Positions 8,054-15,744 of a DNA stretch of 30,548 nt are shown here, piece after piece (position 1 is the first letter of the stretch; each line of letters opens with the position of its first letter). A program made the position numbers and the translations under genes. The notes under the pieces are model-generated. The model worked only from the letters and a program-made list of their open reading frames with translations, searched no databases and was not told where the DNA came from. This DNA is from PHAA01 sp964584415 (GTDB lineage Bacteria; Bacillota; Syntrophomonadia; Syntrophomonadales; Syntrophomonadaceae): assembly GCA_964584415.1 (NCBI GenBank), contig CAZOZX010000014.1:1-30548 (forward strand), read 5' to 3'.

Positions 8054-8512
8054 ATGGATTATAAGTTTGAAGTGTCAGAACCAGGGGCCCAACCCGCCTT
8101 GGCTATCCGTACCCGCACCCCCGTGACCAATATCGGCCAGGTAATGGGCCAAGCATTCGGTAAGGTGTACCAGTGCATCATGGAAACCGGAGCCAAACCC
8201 GGCAATTGCGCTTTTTCGGCATACTACAACATGGACATGAATGATCTGGATGTGGATATTGGTTTTGTCATGGCTGAACCTGCTCCCGGGCGGGGAGAGG
8301 TACATGCCATGGAAATTCCGGGAGGCAAACAGGTTTCCTGTATGTACATAGGTCCCTACGACCAAATGGAACCAGCTTATGCTGCTATGAACGAATGGAT
8401 GGCTGCCAATAACTATATTCCCACCGGGATTGCATATGAATTCTACTACAATGATCCCAGTATGGTCCCGCCCAGCGAGCTACTGACCAAGATCATGTTC
8501 CCCGTCAAGTAG
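8054..8512 (+). CDS. GyrI-like small-molecule-binding domain protein
   Basis: The 152-residue protein consists of a single GyrI/AraC effector-binding-like domain without a DNA-binding part. Supporting features are the opening strand with PALAIRTRTPVTNI, the central GFVMAEPAP segment, and VSCMYIGPYDQMEPAYAAMNEWM, which matches the family pattern 'G.Y..l..ay..l..w' followed by YEFYYNDP. Such stand-alone domains bind amphipathic or cationic small molecules, and some hydrolyse them; the ligand here is unknown. ATG 8054 is preceded by GAGGGAGG. It is followed nine bases later by the DUF3788 gene, so the two are probably co-transcribed. Confidence 0.75.
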   Translation: MDYKFEVSEPGAQPALAIRTRTPVTNIGQVMGQAFGKVYQCIMETGAKPGNCAFSAYYNMDMNDLDVDIGFVMAEPAPGRGEVHAMEIPGGKQVSCMYIGPYDQMEPAYAAMNEWMAANNYIPTGIAYEFYYNDPSMVPPSELLTKIMFPVK

Positions 8513-8521
8513 TGGAATACT

Positions 8522-8962
8522 ATGGGCGATTATAATCTTATTCTTGATAAGCTAGTCCAGCCTGCTCCCGAGGCTATAGAGGCGTACTTCAATAAAAACA
8601 TCCGTGGGCTGTGGCAGGATTTAAATGATTTTATCCAAACCAGATACCAAGCCGCACCCCGGATGGAGTACAGCAGTTGTTCCCTGCAGAAGGGCTGGAA
8701 TATCAAATACAAGAAGGCCGGGAAATCGCTTTGCACTCTCTACCCGGCCGAAGATCACTTCTATATACTGATAGTAATCAAAACCGAGATTGCAGAAATG
8801 ATTAAATCTATATCGGATAAATTTGAGCCGGCTATTATTGAACTGATAGATTCGGCCCGGCCATTGAACGGTACCTACTGGCTGATGATCAAGGTGGATA
8901 ACAAAGCTATTCTCGATGATGTTAAGGATTTATTACTGATAAAAAATCCCCCCAAGAACTAG
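8522..8962 (+). CDS. DUF3788-family protein
   Basis: The 146-residue cytoplasmic protein resembles the DUF3788 family: a helical start including LWQDLNDFIQTRY, then a central motif GWNIKYKKAGKSLCTLYP and strand HFYILIVIK, ending with a WLMIKV strand. The family is common in Firmicutes and its function is not established. There is little ribosome binding site before ATG 8522; the gene lies nine bases after the GyrI-like gene and is probably translated by coupling. Family membership is by motif recall and needs a profile search. Confidence 0.65.
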   Translation: MGDYNLILDKLVQPAPEAIEAYFNKNIRGLWQDLNDFIQTRYQAAPRMEYSSCSLQKGWNIKYKKAGKSLCTLYPAEDHFYILIVIKTEIAEMIKSISDKFEPAIIELIDSARPLNGTYWLMIKVDNKAILDDVKDLLLIKNPPKN

Positions 8963-9038
8963 TCAGTGAACTCAATCAGGTTATCTACTGTAGAATATCT
9001 GGCCGCGACAGATGCACCACATAAAGCAGAAATAATTA

Positions 9039-9060
9039 AACCACGCAAATCTGCGTGGTT
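9039..9060 (-). terminator. Terminator of the tRNA gene, possibly bidirectional
   Basis: AACCACGCA (9039-9047) and TGCGTGGTT (9052-9060) form a perfect 9-bp stem with an AATC loop. On the minus strand it follows the tRNA by 12 bases and is followed by TTTAATTATTT. It also lies 76 bases beyond the DUF3788 stop, so may serve the plus strand too. Confidence 0.75.
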
Positions 9061-9072
9061 ACTTTGTTTTAG

Positions 9073-9147
9073 TGGAGCCGATGGGCGGATTTGAACCGCC
9101 GACCTGCTGATTACGAATCAGCTGCTCTGCCACTGAGCCACATCGGC
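9073..9147 (-). tRNA. tRNA-Thr (anticodon CGT)
   Basis: Read on the minus strand, 75 bases fold as a full cloverleaf. The acceptor GCCGATG pairs with CATCGGC, the D-arm is GCTC-loop-GAGC, the anticodon stem is GCTGA/TCAGC around loop TTCGTAA, and the T-arm is GGCGG-TTCAAAT-CCGCC. The discriminator is T and the 3' CCA is encoded. Anticodon CGT reads ACG (Thr). No other tRNA lies beside it. Confidence 0.97.
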
Positions 9148-9193
9148 ATTGTTGGGATGAATCAATATAAGATTCATGTCGAGTGCATGAAAT

Positions 9194-9222
9194 ATTATAT
9201 AAGGAAATGAGGCCAATTTCAA
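9194..9222 (-). promoter_or_regulatory. Promoter of tRNA-Thr
   Basis: On the minus strand TTGAAA (9222-9217) is 17 bp from a perfect TATAAT (9199-9194), about 47 bases upstream of the mature tRNA. A short inverted repeat, ATGAATC/GATTCAT (9157-9177), lies in the 5' leader. Confidence 0.8.
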
Positions 9223-9379
9223 CAAGCATATGGGCTAGTCCGGTAGGCTGCGCCAGATTAAGCATAACAAACGTCTGATCCTTACTTGTAAAAAAAGGAA
9301 AGGCCAAGGCACGTAAAATGTGAGTGGGTGCCTTTGGGCTTAACTACAAATAGAATGATCAAAGGTGAACGGAAATATC
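9223..9379. other. Intergenic stretch with one inverted repeat
   Basis: No gene is visible. AAGGCAC (9306-9312) and GTGCCTT (9328-9334) form a short inverted repeat, with weaker outer pairing of GGCC and GGGCTT. It could be a weak terminator in either direction; its role is unclear. Confidence 0.4.
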
Positions 9380-9409
9380 TGGACATTTTACCCAATAATG
9401 TTCTATATT
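9380..9409 (+). promoter_or_regulatory. Promoter of the riboswitch-protease transcript
   Basis: TGGACA (9380-9385) and TATATT (9404-9409) are 18 bp apart. The predicted start near 9416 falls just before the first paired base of the riboswitch aptamer, which supports both calls. Confidence 0.6.
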
Positions 9410-9417
9410 ATAAACAA

Positions 9418-9504
9418 CTTCTGAAACGGCAAACACGTCGAAAGGCGAGGACGCAAAACCATGGGTCTACGGCCATGAGGCTATGACTGCCAGGTTGCCA
9501 GGAG
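9418..9504 (+). promoter_or_regulatory. Cyclic-di-GMP-I (GEMM-I) riboswitch aptamer
   Basis: The region carries the core GEMM-I pattern: GGCAAAC (9428-9434), a short stem capped by a GAAA tetraloop (CGTC-GAAA-GGCG), GGACGCAAA, a CC...GG stem with a GGTCTA segment close to the GGCCTA consensus, and a 3' GCCAGGTTGCC. An outer P1 helix can form from CTTCTG (9418-9423) with CAGGAG (9499-9504). GEMM-I aptamers bind cyclic di-GMP; a minority bind 3',3'-cGAMP, and I cannot separate the two by eye. It precedes a secreted protease gene, a usual target class. Confidence 0.85.
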
Positions 9505-9511
9505 CAGGAAT

Positions 9512-9557
9512 AATTAAACCTGCTGGGCGTTCTTGGCTTTGGCAGGTTAATTTGTTT
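9512..9557 (+). terminator. Riboswitch expression platform (regulated terminator)
   Basis: AATTA(A)ACCTGC (9512-9523) pairs with GCAGGTTAATT (9542-9552), followed by a U-rich stretch TTTGTTTG. AACCTG (9517-9522) can instead pair with CAGGTT at 9491-9496, inside the aptamer. Ligand-bound aptamer would occupy the latter and leave the terminator free, predicting an OFF switch. That direction is inference from pairing alone. Confidence 0.6.
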
Positions 9558-9607
9558 GTGGGTGAAAATAATTATTGCAGATAGAGGAGATTAATAAGAG
9601 GGGAGAG

Positions 9608-9667
9608 ATGGAAACCAGCAGGTGGCTTGAGAGGTTAGACAGAATGCGTGTTCGAAAAAGATTTTGA
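9608..9667 (+). CDS. Possible 19-residue leader peptide
   Basis: ATG 9608 follows GAGGGGAGAG, a good ribosome binding site, and encodes METSRWLERLDRMRVRKRF, rich in Arg and ending 21 bases before the protease start. It lies after the riboswitch terminator on the same transcript. It may be a leader peptide coupled to the next gene or a chance frame; nothing proves translation. Confidence 0.3.
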   Translation: METSRWLERLDRMRVRKRF

Positions 9668-9688
9668 TTAGAGAGGAAAGGTAGGAGT

Positions 9689-12574
9689 ATGCTTAGAATC
9701 AGGCGATCCTCAAAGATTTGTGTAGCGCTGGTGTTGGTCACCATGTTTTGTTTTACCATGACCCCATCCTTGCTGGCAGTTCCAGGCAAGGCCGCATCAA
9801 AAGCGCCTAATAATCCGCATTTTGAAGAGTTCATTGCTTCCGGTGAATACAGCCATCTGCCGGTCGCAGATGACGGCCATATATTAGGATACATTCCGTT
9901 GCCTGTACAGCTTCCCGTTCAGGAGATCGGGGAAGAAACCAGTTTGTCCCCGCATAGCCTGCTCGGGGTGACGGATACATATTTTGATCTTCGCAACACC
10001 GGTGATGTAAGCCCGGTCAGGAACCAGGGCAGCAGCGGCAGCTGCTGGGCATTTGCCACTTATGGGTCTATGGAGTCTTCCCTGCTGGTCGATAACGATA
10101 GCCGGGATTTTTCCGAGAATAATCTGAAAAATGCCAGTGGCTTCGATATCAGCCCCAACATTGGCGGTAACGGCTATATGGCCACTGCCTATCTCAGCCG
10201 CTGGGCCGGGCCGGTAAAAGAATCGGACGATCCTTTTGTGGCAACCTCTACCTCATCGCCAACCGGACTTGCAGTACAGAAGCATATACAGGACGTTGAT
10301 TTCCTGCCTGCTGACATCGGCACCATTAAACAAGAGATTTACAACCATGGCGCTGTTTATACGTCTTTCTATTATTCCGGCAGTGGATTTAACGACACCT
10401 ATGACTCCTATTGCTACGGTACATCTAACTCTGCCAATCATGCGGTGACAATTGTGGGTTGGGACGACAACTATTCAGCTGCAAAGTTCAATATAACTCC
10501 TGCTGGTAATGGTGCCTGGATCGTTAAAAACAGCTGGGGAACCGGTTGGGGTGCCAATGGTTATTTCTATCTTTCTTACTACGATAAAACGGCCCTGGCT
10601 GAGAACGTGGCTTTTCACAATGCTGAACCGACCAACAACTATGAAAGAGAATACAGCTACGATTCATTGGGATGGGTGGGGAGTTATAGTTACACCTGGG
10701 GAGCCAATATTTTTACTGCTGCTGATAGTGAGACCCTGAACGCGGTCTCTTTTTACACCCCGGCTCCCAATAGCAGCTTCACCATCCAGATTTATACCGG
10801 TGTTTCCTCAAATCCAACCAGAGGTACCCTGGTTACCACCCAGACGGGAACAATTGATTTCGCTGGCTACCACACCGTGGACTTAAATAAAGTTGTCCCT
10901 TTGACTAAGGGACAGAAGTTTTCTGTAGTCTTAAATCTTAATACAAGTAATGCGTATCCCATGGCAGTTGAGTACCCATACTCCGGCTACAGCAGCAAAG
11001 CCGCTGCTACTGTGGGCCAGAGCTATCTGGGATTCAATGGCACCTCCTGGGTCGATTCTACATCTGTGCAAACTAATATGAACGTCTGCATTAAAGCCTT
11101 TACGACCTTCGCAAATGCAACAACCTCTGATCTGATTATGAGTTCTTTGAGTGTGCCAACTAGTGCCACCCCGGGTGATACCATTAGTGTAATAAATACG
11201 GTTAAAAACCAGGATTCAGCAGCAGCGGGCAGTTTTGATGTCGGATTCTATCTCTCCTCAGATCAAAATTTGGATGTTTCAGACATTTGGCTGCAATCCA
11301 GAAATATTACCAGTCTGGCAGCCGGTTCCATTAACTCTATGACTACCTCCGTTCCCCTTCCGGCAGACTGTTCCGGATCATATTATGTAATTGCGGTAGC
11401 AGATGCAAACAATGCTATTGATGAGAGCAGTGAGTCGAACAATACTGCTAATAACTCTATCCAGATAGGCCAGGCAAATTTATCAATTACCTCGGCGAAT
11501 GGATCTGGCACCGCATACCCTGGCCAGCAAATAACCATAAACAATACAGTCGAAAATCAGGGGAACATACCAGCGGCTAATTTCTCAGTAGGTTTCTATC
11601 TTTCTACTGATTCAACCTATAACAGCGGTGACATTTCCCTAGGCTCCAGGACTATTTCCAGTTTGGGGGCCAGCAGTTCCAATACAAATTCAACCACAGT
11701 TACCCTTGATGGACAGACTGCACCTGATGAATACTATATAATCGTTGTGGCCGATAGCAGCGATGCTGTGGATGAAAGCGATGAAACCAATAACGTCGGT
11801 GAGGCGTATGCCCTGACCGTGAACGAAGCCCCCAAGCCCGATCTAATAATGAGTAATCTGACTGCACCGGATTCAGCGGTTGTCGGAACTACCATCAGTG
11901 TGGCTAATACTGTGGCCAATGAGGGACCTGGCGAGGCTGGAAGTTTTCGGATTGAATTCTATCTGTCCAACGATTCAGTTTTAGATACCTCCGACATCAC
12001 TCTGGGATCCAGGACAGTCTCCGGACTGGCTGCCAATGATATTAATTCAGCAACCTCACCCCTTACCATTCCGTTAACAACAGCAGCAGGCAATTACTAT
12101 ATTATTGCCGCAGCTGATGCAGGTGATATTTTGGCTGAAACCAATGAAGCTAACAATAATGGCAGCACCGGCCCAATATCTATAACTGCCGCTCCAGCCG
12201 CTATGCCCGACCTGATCATGACCCTAGTAGATGGACCCACATCAGGCAAAATCGGACGCAGCATATCTGTCTCCAATACCGTTAAGAACCAAGGTACTGC
12301 CAAATGCAGCAGCTTTGTGATAAAATTCTATTTTTCCTTGGACAAGACCCTGGATACTGCGTCCGATATTTACCTTGGTTCCAGGAGCGTAACCAGCCTG
12401 GCGGTAAACTCGAGCAGCAAGGCCATTACCAGTTTAAAAATACCTGGTAATACGGCGCTGATGGGAAAAAGTTACTATATTATTGTAGTGGCGGATGCTA
12501 ACGCAGCAGTGACGGAAATATATGAAGACAACAATACTGGTTATGATGCGATCCCGACAAAAATCATCAGATAG
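9689..12574 (+). CDS. Secreted papain-family (C1A) cysteine protease with four CARDB repeats
   Basis: This 961-residue protein begins with a signal peptide (positive MLRIRRSSK, hydrophobic core, end near residue 31). The mature part starts with a short pro-like region, then a papain-type domain (about 95-300) with Gln113, Cys119 (SGSCWAFATYGS), His251 (SNHAVTIVGWD) and Asn281 (NSWGTGWG): the full catalytic set. A beta-rich, lectin-like domain (about 305-475) follows, then four CARDB adhesion-type repeats starting near residues 481, 597, 718 and 841, each about 115-125 long. It ends without a sortase motif or obvious anchor, so it is released or held non-covalently. A cyclic-di-GMP riboswitch precedes it, implying control with motility/biofilm state. 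Its substrate is unknown. A perfect terminator follows. Confidence 0.92.
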   Translation: MLRIRRSSKICVALVLVTMFCFTMTPSLLAVPGKAASKAPNNPHFEEFIASGEYSHLPVADDGHILGYIPLPVQLPVQEIGEETSLSPHSLLGVTDTYFDLRNTGDVSPVRNQGSSGSCWAFATYGSMESSLLVDNDSRDFSENNLKNASGFDISPNIGGNGYMATAYLSRWAGPVKESDDPFVATSTSSPTGLAVQKHIQDVDFLPADIGTIKQEIYNHGAVYTSFYYSGSGFNDTYDSYCYGTSNSANHAVTIVGWDDNYSAAKFNITPAGNGAWIVKNSWGTGWGANGYFYLSYYDKTALAENVAFHNAEPTNNYEREYSYDSLGWVGSYSYTWGANIFTAADSETLNAVSFYTPAPNSSFTIQIYTGVSSNPTRGTLVTTQTGTIDFAGYHTVDLNKVVPLTKGQKFSVVLNLNTSNAYPMAVEYPYSGYSSKAAATVGQSYLGFNGTSWVDSTSVQTNMNVCIKAFTTFANATTSDLIMSSLSVPTSATPGDTISVINTVKNQDSAAAGSFDVGFYLSSDQNLDVSDIWLQSRNITSLAAGSINSMTTSVPLPADCSGSYYVIAVADANNAIDESSESNNTANNSIQIGQANLSITSANGSGTAYPGQQITINNTVENQGNIPAANFSVGFYLSTDSTYNSGDISLGSRTISSLGASSSNTNSTTVTLDGQTAPDEYYIIVVADSSDAVDESDETNNVGEAYALTVNEAPKPDLIMSNLTAPDSAVVGTTISVANTVANEGPGEAGSFRIEFYLSNDSVLDTSDITLGSRTVSGLAANDINSATSPLTIPLTTAAGNYYIIAAADAGDILAETNEANNNGSTGPISITAAPAAMPDLIMTLVDGPTSGKIGRSISVSNTVKNQGTAKCSSFVIKFYFSLDKTLDTASDIYLGSRSVTSLAVNSSSKAITSLKIPGNTALMGKSYYIIVVADANAAVTEIYEDNNTGYDAIPTKIIR

Positions 12575-12604
12575 AAACTGCTGAACTAAATACTATTGAT
12601 AACG

Positions 12605-12637
12605 AATGGGCAGGAGTTCACCTCCTGCCCATTTTAT
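12605..12637 (+). terminator. Terminator after the CARDB protease
   Basis: AATGGGCAGGAG (12605-12616) and CTCCTGCCCATT (12622-12633) form a perfect 12-bp stem with a five-base loop, followed by TTAT. Confidence 0.9.
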
Positions 12638-12718
12638 GACTGAATCTTAACGAAACTGCTTGGCGATAATAAGGCTTAAGACGAGTAACACGATTGTCGA
12701 CGATTCCAGAAGGTCAAC

Positions 12719-12753
12719 AAAAAGGATGGACTCTCTGAAAGGAGCGTCCATCC
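12719..12753 (-). terminator. Terminator of the stalk/fibronectin-like gene
   Basis: On the minus strand GGATGGAC (12753-12746) pairs with GTCCATCC (12731-12724) and is followed by TTTTT (12723-12719). It lies 40 bases beyond the gene's stop. Confidence 0.85.
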
Positions 12754-12792
12754 CGGATATGTTCTATTACTTATTTTGTAGGAACAGAAGAT

Positions 12793-14568
12793 TTATTCCA
12801 ACTGAATTGAAACTGTTCTGGCGTTGGCGTTCCAAACTGCAGTATAACCAAAAGCTTTGGCCACCCAGGCAATGGGCAGGCAAGTCCGGCCATTGGTTAT
12901 TTCCGGGACTACATCCATCGGGGTAGGGATACCGTTGACCCAAATATTGTAACTGCCGATCAGCAGTGTTACCCGGGTACCCCCTTTGGTCAGAAGCACC
13001 GTCCGGGTAGCTTCATCCCAGATAATATCGGCATCGGTTAGACCCATAGCGTAGGCAACGTAGCGAATCGGCATATAGGTACGGCTGTCCTTGATATAAG
13101 GAGAGACATCCATTACCTTGGGAGTACCAAACAGGCTATAGTAGGGAGAATTGATGGTAAACATACTGACTTTGGTGGCATTATCAAGCTCAAAATAGTA
13201 AAGGCTTCCGTACCCAGTACCCTGATCGTTGGTGGCGTAAGCCTTAACATAGTAAGTCACACTAGAATCCAACCCGGATAGCTTATATTTAAAAGTTTCA
13301 TTTTCATCAAGATGGCCGTCGAAATCGATCTTGATCTCATCATCCTCATACCCGGGAGAGCCTACATAAAAGCCATAGTGTTCGATTTCTGAAGTGCCTT
13401 CTTCCCTGAGCGTACCATACAGGACAGCATACCCATCACCGATAGTGGGTTCCCAGGTATAGAGCTGGGGTTTGCCGTTGCTGCCCTGGGTGGTGAAGTT
13501 TTTGAGTGTGCCGTAGGTAATACCTTCGCCATTTCGAGCGTAGGCCTTGAAATAGTATTTCGTAGCCGGTGTCAAACCGCTCAGGTCGTAGTGGAATTTG
13601 TCGCCCTCATCAATGCTGTCGCTATCATCCCCCACCTTGACTTTATTAGAAGGTGATGACGAGATACCGTAATAGAATCCGTATTCGATGATTTCATCAT
13701 CATCACCGAAATCTGTTATCTCACCATTCAGAATGGCCGTATCGGAATCTATCTCAGCAGCATTAATGGTGATTACTCCCGGGAGCTGACCATCCGTCTT
13801 AGTATTGAAGGAATAGATTTCCCCATAACCGATACCGTCACTGTTTTTAGCATAGGCTCGGAAATAGTATTTTGTGTCCGGATTCAATCCAGTCAGATCA
13901 TATTCATACTGATCCCCTTCGCTTATGTTATTGCTGACATCGCCCGCTATCTTCTTGCTGTATGGATCGGAGGAAGTACCGAAATAGAAGCCGTATTCAA
14001 TTACTTCGTCATCGCCGCCGAAATCTACGATTTTGCCGTTCAGGGTAGCCGAGGTCGGCTCGACATTTGCAGCACTGGAGGTAGTAACTTCAGGTGCTCC
14101 CTGGTCATTCAATTCGAAGGATTCCAAACTGCCATAAATCGTGCGCTCGGTGCCAAGATCCAGGTCTTGATATTTTACGTAAGCCCTGTAATAGTAGGGA
14201 TCGTCATTGTCGTAGCCAGCCATGTCTTCCATATCGTCAATAGATAGATCATATGAATACTCACCCGGTCCTGGGTATACGGGAGATGTTCCTACTTTAA
14301 CCCAGCTGTCGGCATCACCTTGACCATAACTTCTGCTGTAGCTATAAGGGCTGTGATAAAAGCCGTATTCGACAATGTGGTAATTGGATGAATAAAGATT
14401 AATTTCCGCTTCCAGGGTGACATAACTATCATGGACTACCGCATTCTGCATAACAATTTTCGGTGCGGTGGCAGCTGTGGCCGTGGCTGGGAAATATAAG
14501 CCGGGTACCAGCAGGGCCATCGCCAGAATCAGAATCCAGGTAATAGTTGAACGTGTAGCTTTTTGCAT
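12793..14568 (-). CDS. Secreted protein with four fibronectin-III-like repeats and a copper-amine-oxidase-N stalk domain
   Basis: The 591-residue protein starts at ATG 14568 after GGAGGTGG. An N-terminal signal peptide ends near residue 33. Four repeats follow (about 34-152, 156-253, 259-356, 362-457), each with the pattern 'EYGFY.G', then 'Y.L.GL.P.TKYYF.AYA.N..G..YG...F', typical of extracellular fibronectin-III-like modules. Repeats 2 and 3 are the most alike (IEYGFYFGTSS and IEYGFYYGISS), suggesting recent duplication. Residues about 470-591 form a stalk domain with two half-repeats (RTYMPIRYVAYAMG and RTCLPIAWVAKAFG). Stalk domains are named for copper amine oxidase but have no catalytic residues; they are common on clostridial surface proteins. 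It is convergent with the CARDB protease. Confidence 0.88.
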   Translation of the reverse strand: MQKATRSTITWILILAMALLVPGLYFPATATAATAPKIVMQNAVVHDSYVTLEAEINLYSSNYHIVEYGFYHSPYSYSRSYGQGDADSWVKVGTSPVYPGPGEYSYDLSIDDMEDMAGYDNDDPYYYRAYVKYQDLDLGTERTIYGSLESFELNDQGAPEVTTSSAANVEPTSATLNGKIVDFGGDDEVIEYGFYFGTSSDPYSKKIAGDVSNNISEGDQYEYDLTGLNPDTKYYFRAYAKNSDGIGYGEIYSFNTKTDGQLPGVITINAAEIDSDTAILNGEITDFGDDDEIIEYGFYYGISSSPSNKVKVGDDSDSIDEGDKFHYDLSGLTPATKYYFKAYARNGEGITYGTLKNFTTQGSNGKPQLYTWEPTIGDGYAVLYGTLREEGTSEIEHYGFYVGSPGYEDDEIKIDFDGHLDENETFKYKLSGLDSSVTYYVKAYATNDQGTGYGSLYYFELDNATKVSMFTINSPYYSLFGTPKVMDVSPYIKDSRTYMPIRYVAYAMGLTDADIIWDEATRTVLLTKGGTRVTLLIGSYNIWVNGIPTPMDVVPEITNGRTCLPIAWVAKAFGYTAVWNANARTVSIQLE

Positions 14569-14800
14569 AATCCACCTCCATATTTTTCAAGCCTGATTTA
14601 CATTGCCAATGCGGGGAGTGTTATAAAGTTCCCCACCCGCATTCCTTCCTTTCCGACCGGTAGGTTTTTCCTCAATACGTCCCGTTTATTCTATCATAGC
14701 ACACCAATTTCTGCTTTGATCCTGCTTAGGGATAAGATGTGTATATAGGTAATATACGCCAGATAAGACCAAATTCTTGCAACCGACAATATGTACTGCA
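14569..14800. other. Intergenic, no gene seen
   Basis: Short open frames here lack ribosome binding sites and recognisable content. It must contain the promoter of the minus-strand stalk gene, which I could not place with confidence. A structured element begins at 14801. Confidence 0.4.
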
Positions 14801-14900
14801 ATATACAATTTGGCTAGAGAAAAGCAACATTTTGACGGAATGTTATTTTTCCGTTCGACACGAGATGATTAACGGAAAAGCTATAATGCAAATTGTATAT
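14801..14900. repeat. 100-nt nested inverted-repeat element
   Basis: ATATACAATTTG (14801-14812) is the exact reverse complement of CAAATTGTATAT (14889-14900). Inside lie two further hairpins: AACATT/AATGTT (14826-14844) and TTTTCCGTT/AACGGAAAA (14847-14879). Together they can form a three-way junction. It could be a small RNA, a regulatory leader for the next gene, or a miniature transposable element; no flanking target duplication is evident. Confidence 0.55.
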
Positions 14901-15004
14901 ATAGACAACTGTAGTTACTACTAATGATCCTTATCAAATCTGATATTAGTTATTAAATCAGGAAAAGATCTACGATATCTTGGAGTATTACTGGAGGATG
15001 TATC

Positions 15005-15445
15005 ATGGATAGCGTAAGGCAAACCTCGCGGGATATTAGGGGATCAGGGGCTTTGCCCATCTCCATTGATAAAATGCCGGAGTCTTTGGAAAGGTCTTTG
15101 GAGAGAGTCGTTGGGACTCGATTAAACAGAACTCATAATAACCTAGTGGAAATCATGGAGCGAACCAGGGAATCCACCAAGCTTATGACCAGCAGCATTG
15201 AACAAATCCAAGTTCTCCAAGAGATGAACGGGCAGTTATATAAGAAGATCAAACAACAAGCTGAGGATCTTAAGATCTTTCGGGAAGAGGTTATCGTTAA
15301 ACTAGATAATCAGGCTGAAGATATCAAGGGAATAAAGCGGGAGTTGGCGAGATTAAGGGAGGCAATTTATTATTCCAGCAATTCGGTCAGAGAAGAGCCC
15401 CGCCATGATTCGTCTTCATGGAACCGTTGGTTTAAGAGAGACTAA
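15005..15445 (+). CDS. Coiled-coil protein of unknown function
   Basis: The 146-residue cytoplasmic protein starts at ATG 15005, six bases after GGAGG. Residues about 25-125 are strongly helical with heptad-like spacing and many Glu, Lys and Gln (for example MTSSIEQIQVLQEMNGQLYK and DIKGIKRELARLREAI), so a long coiled coil is likely. The tail is polar and ends WNRWFKRD. There is no signal peptide or membrane segment. I do not recognise the family. It has its own strong terminator and sits 104 bases after the nested inverted-repeat element. Confidence 0.8.
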   Translation: MDSVRQTSRDIRGSGALPISIDKMPESLERSLERVVGTRLNRTHNNLVEIMERTRESTKLMTSSIEQIQVLQEMNGQLYKKIKQQAEDLKIFREEVIVKLDNQAEDIKGIKRELARLREAIYYSSNSVREEPRHDSSSWNRWFKRD

Positions 15446-15473
15446 CGATAGACCTGCTTGATAATTTGGACAA

Positions 15474-15510
15474 AAATACCGGGGAGTATAGGCCCCGGTA
15501 TTTGTTTTAC
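15474..15510 (+). terminator. Terminator after the coiled-coil gene
   Basis: AAATACCGGGG (15474-15484) and CCCCGGTATTT (15493-15503) form a perfect 11-bp stem followed by GTTTT. Confidence 0.9.
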
Positions 15511-15744
15511 ATGTATATTGCGAAGTCTGTTCCCGATGTTGGGGTAAGCGTGATCAAGTATTAATGGACGTTCGTTTCCGCTAACCAGAGCCCATATAGG
15601 GCCAGGCTGTTGAATAGCAATTATCACAATTAAGTGGTCAGAAGCGATAGGCAGACCCTTGGCATCTGATGACTATTACAGGAAGGATTTGGATCAAATA
15701 AAGAGAATAGTTACTGAGGTATCGTATTTCGGAGGAGTGAACTT
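15511..15744. other. Intergenic upstream of the NAGPA gene
   Basis: No gene is visible. A small hairpin GCCC-ATATA-GGGC lies near 15589-15601. I could not identify a convincing promoter or riboswitch in it. Confidence 0.4.

Noticed and set aside
9059..9307. Minus-strand 82-residue frame across the tRNA
   Set aside because: It contains the whole tRNA gene and its promoter, so it is not a protein gene.
12660..12926. Plus-strand 88-residue frame over the end of the stalk gene
   Set aside because: It overlaps a terminator and a well-supported minus-strand gene and has no ribosome binding site.
14563..14924. Two short plus-strand frames (61 residues each) between the stalk gene and the coiled-coil gene
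   Set aside because: Neither has a ribosome binding site or sensible composition, and one runs through the nested inverted-repeat element.
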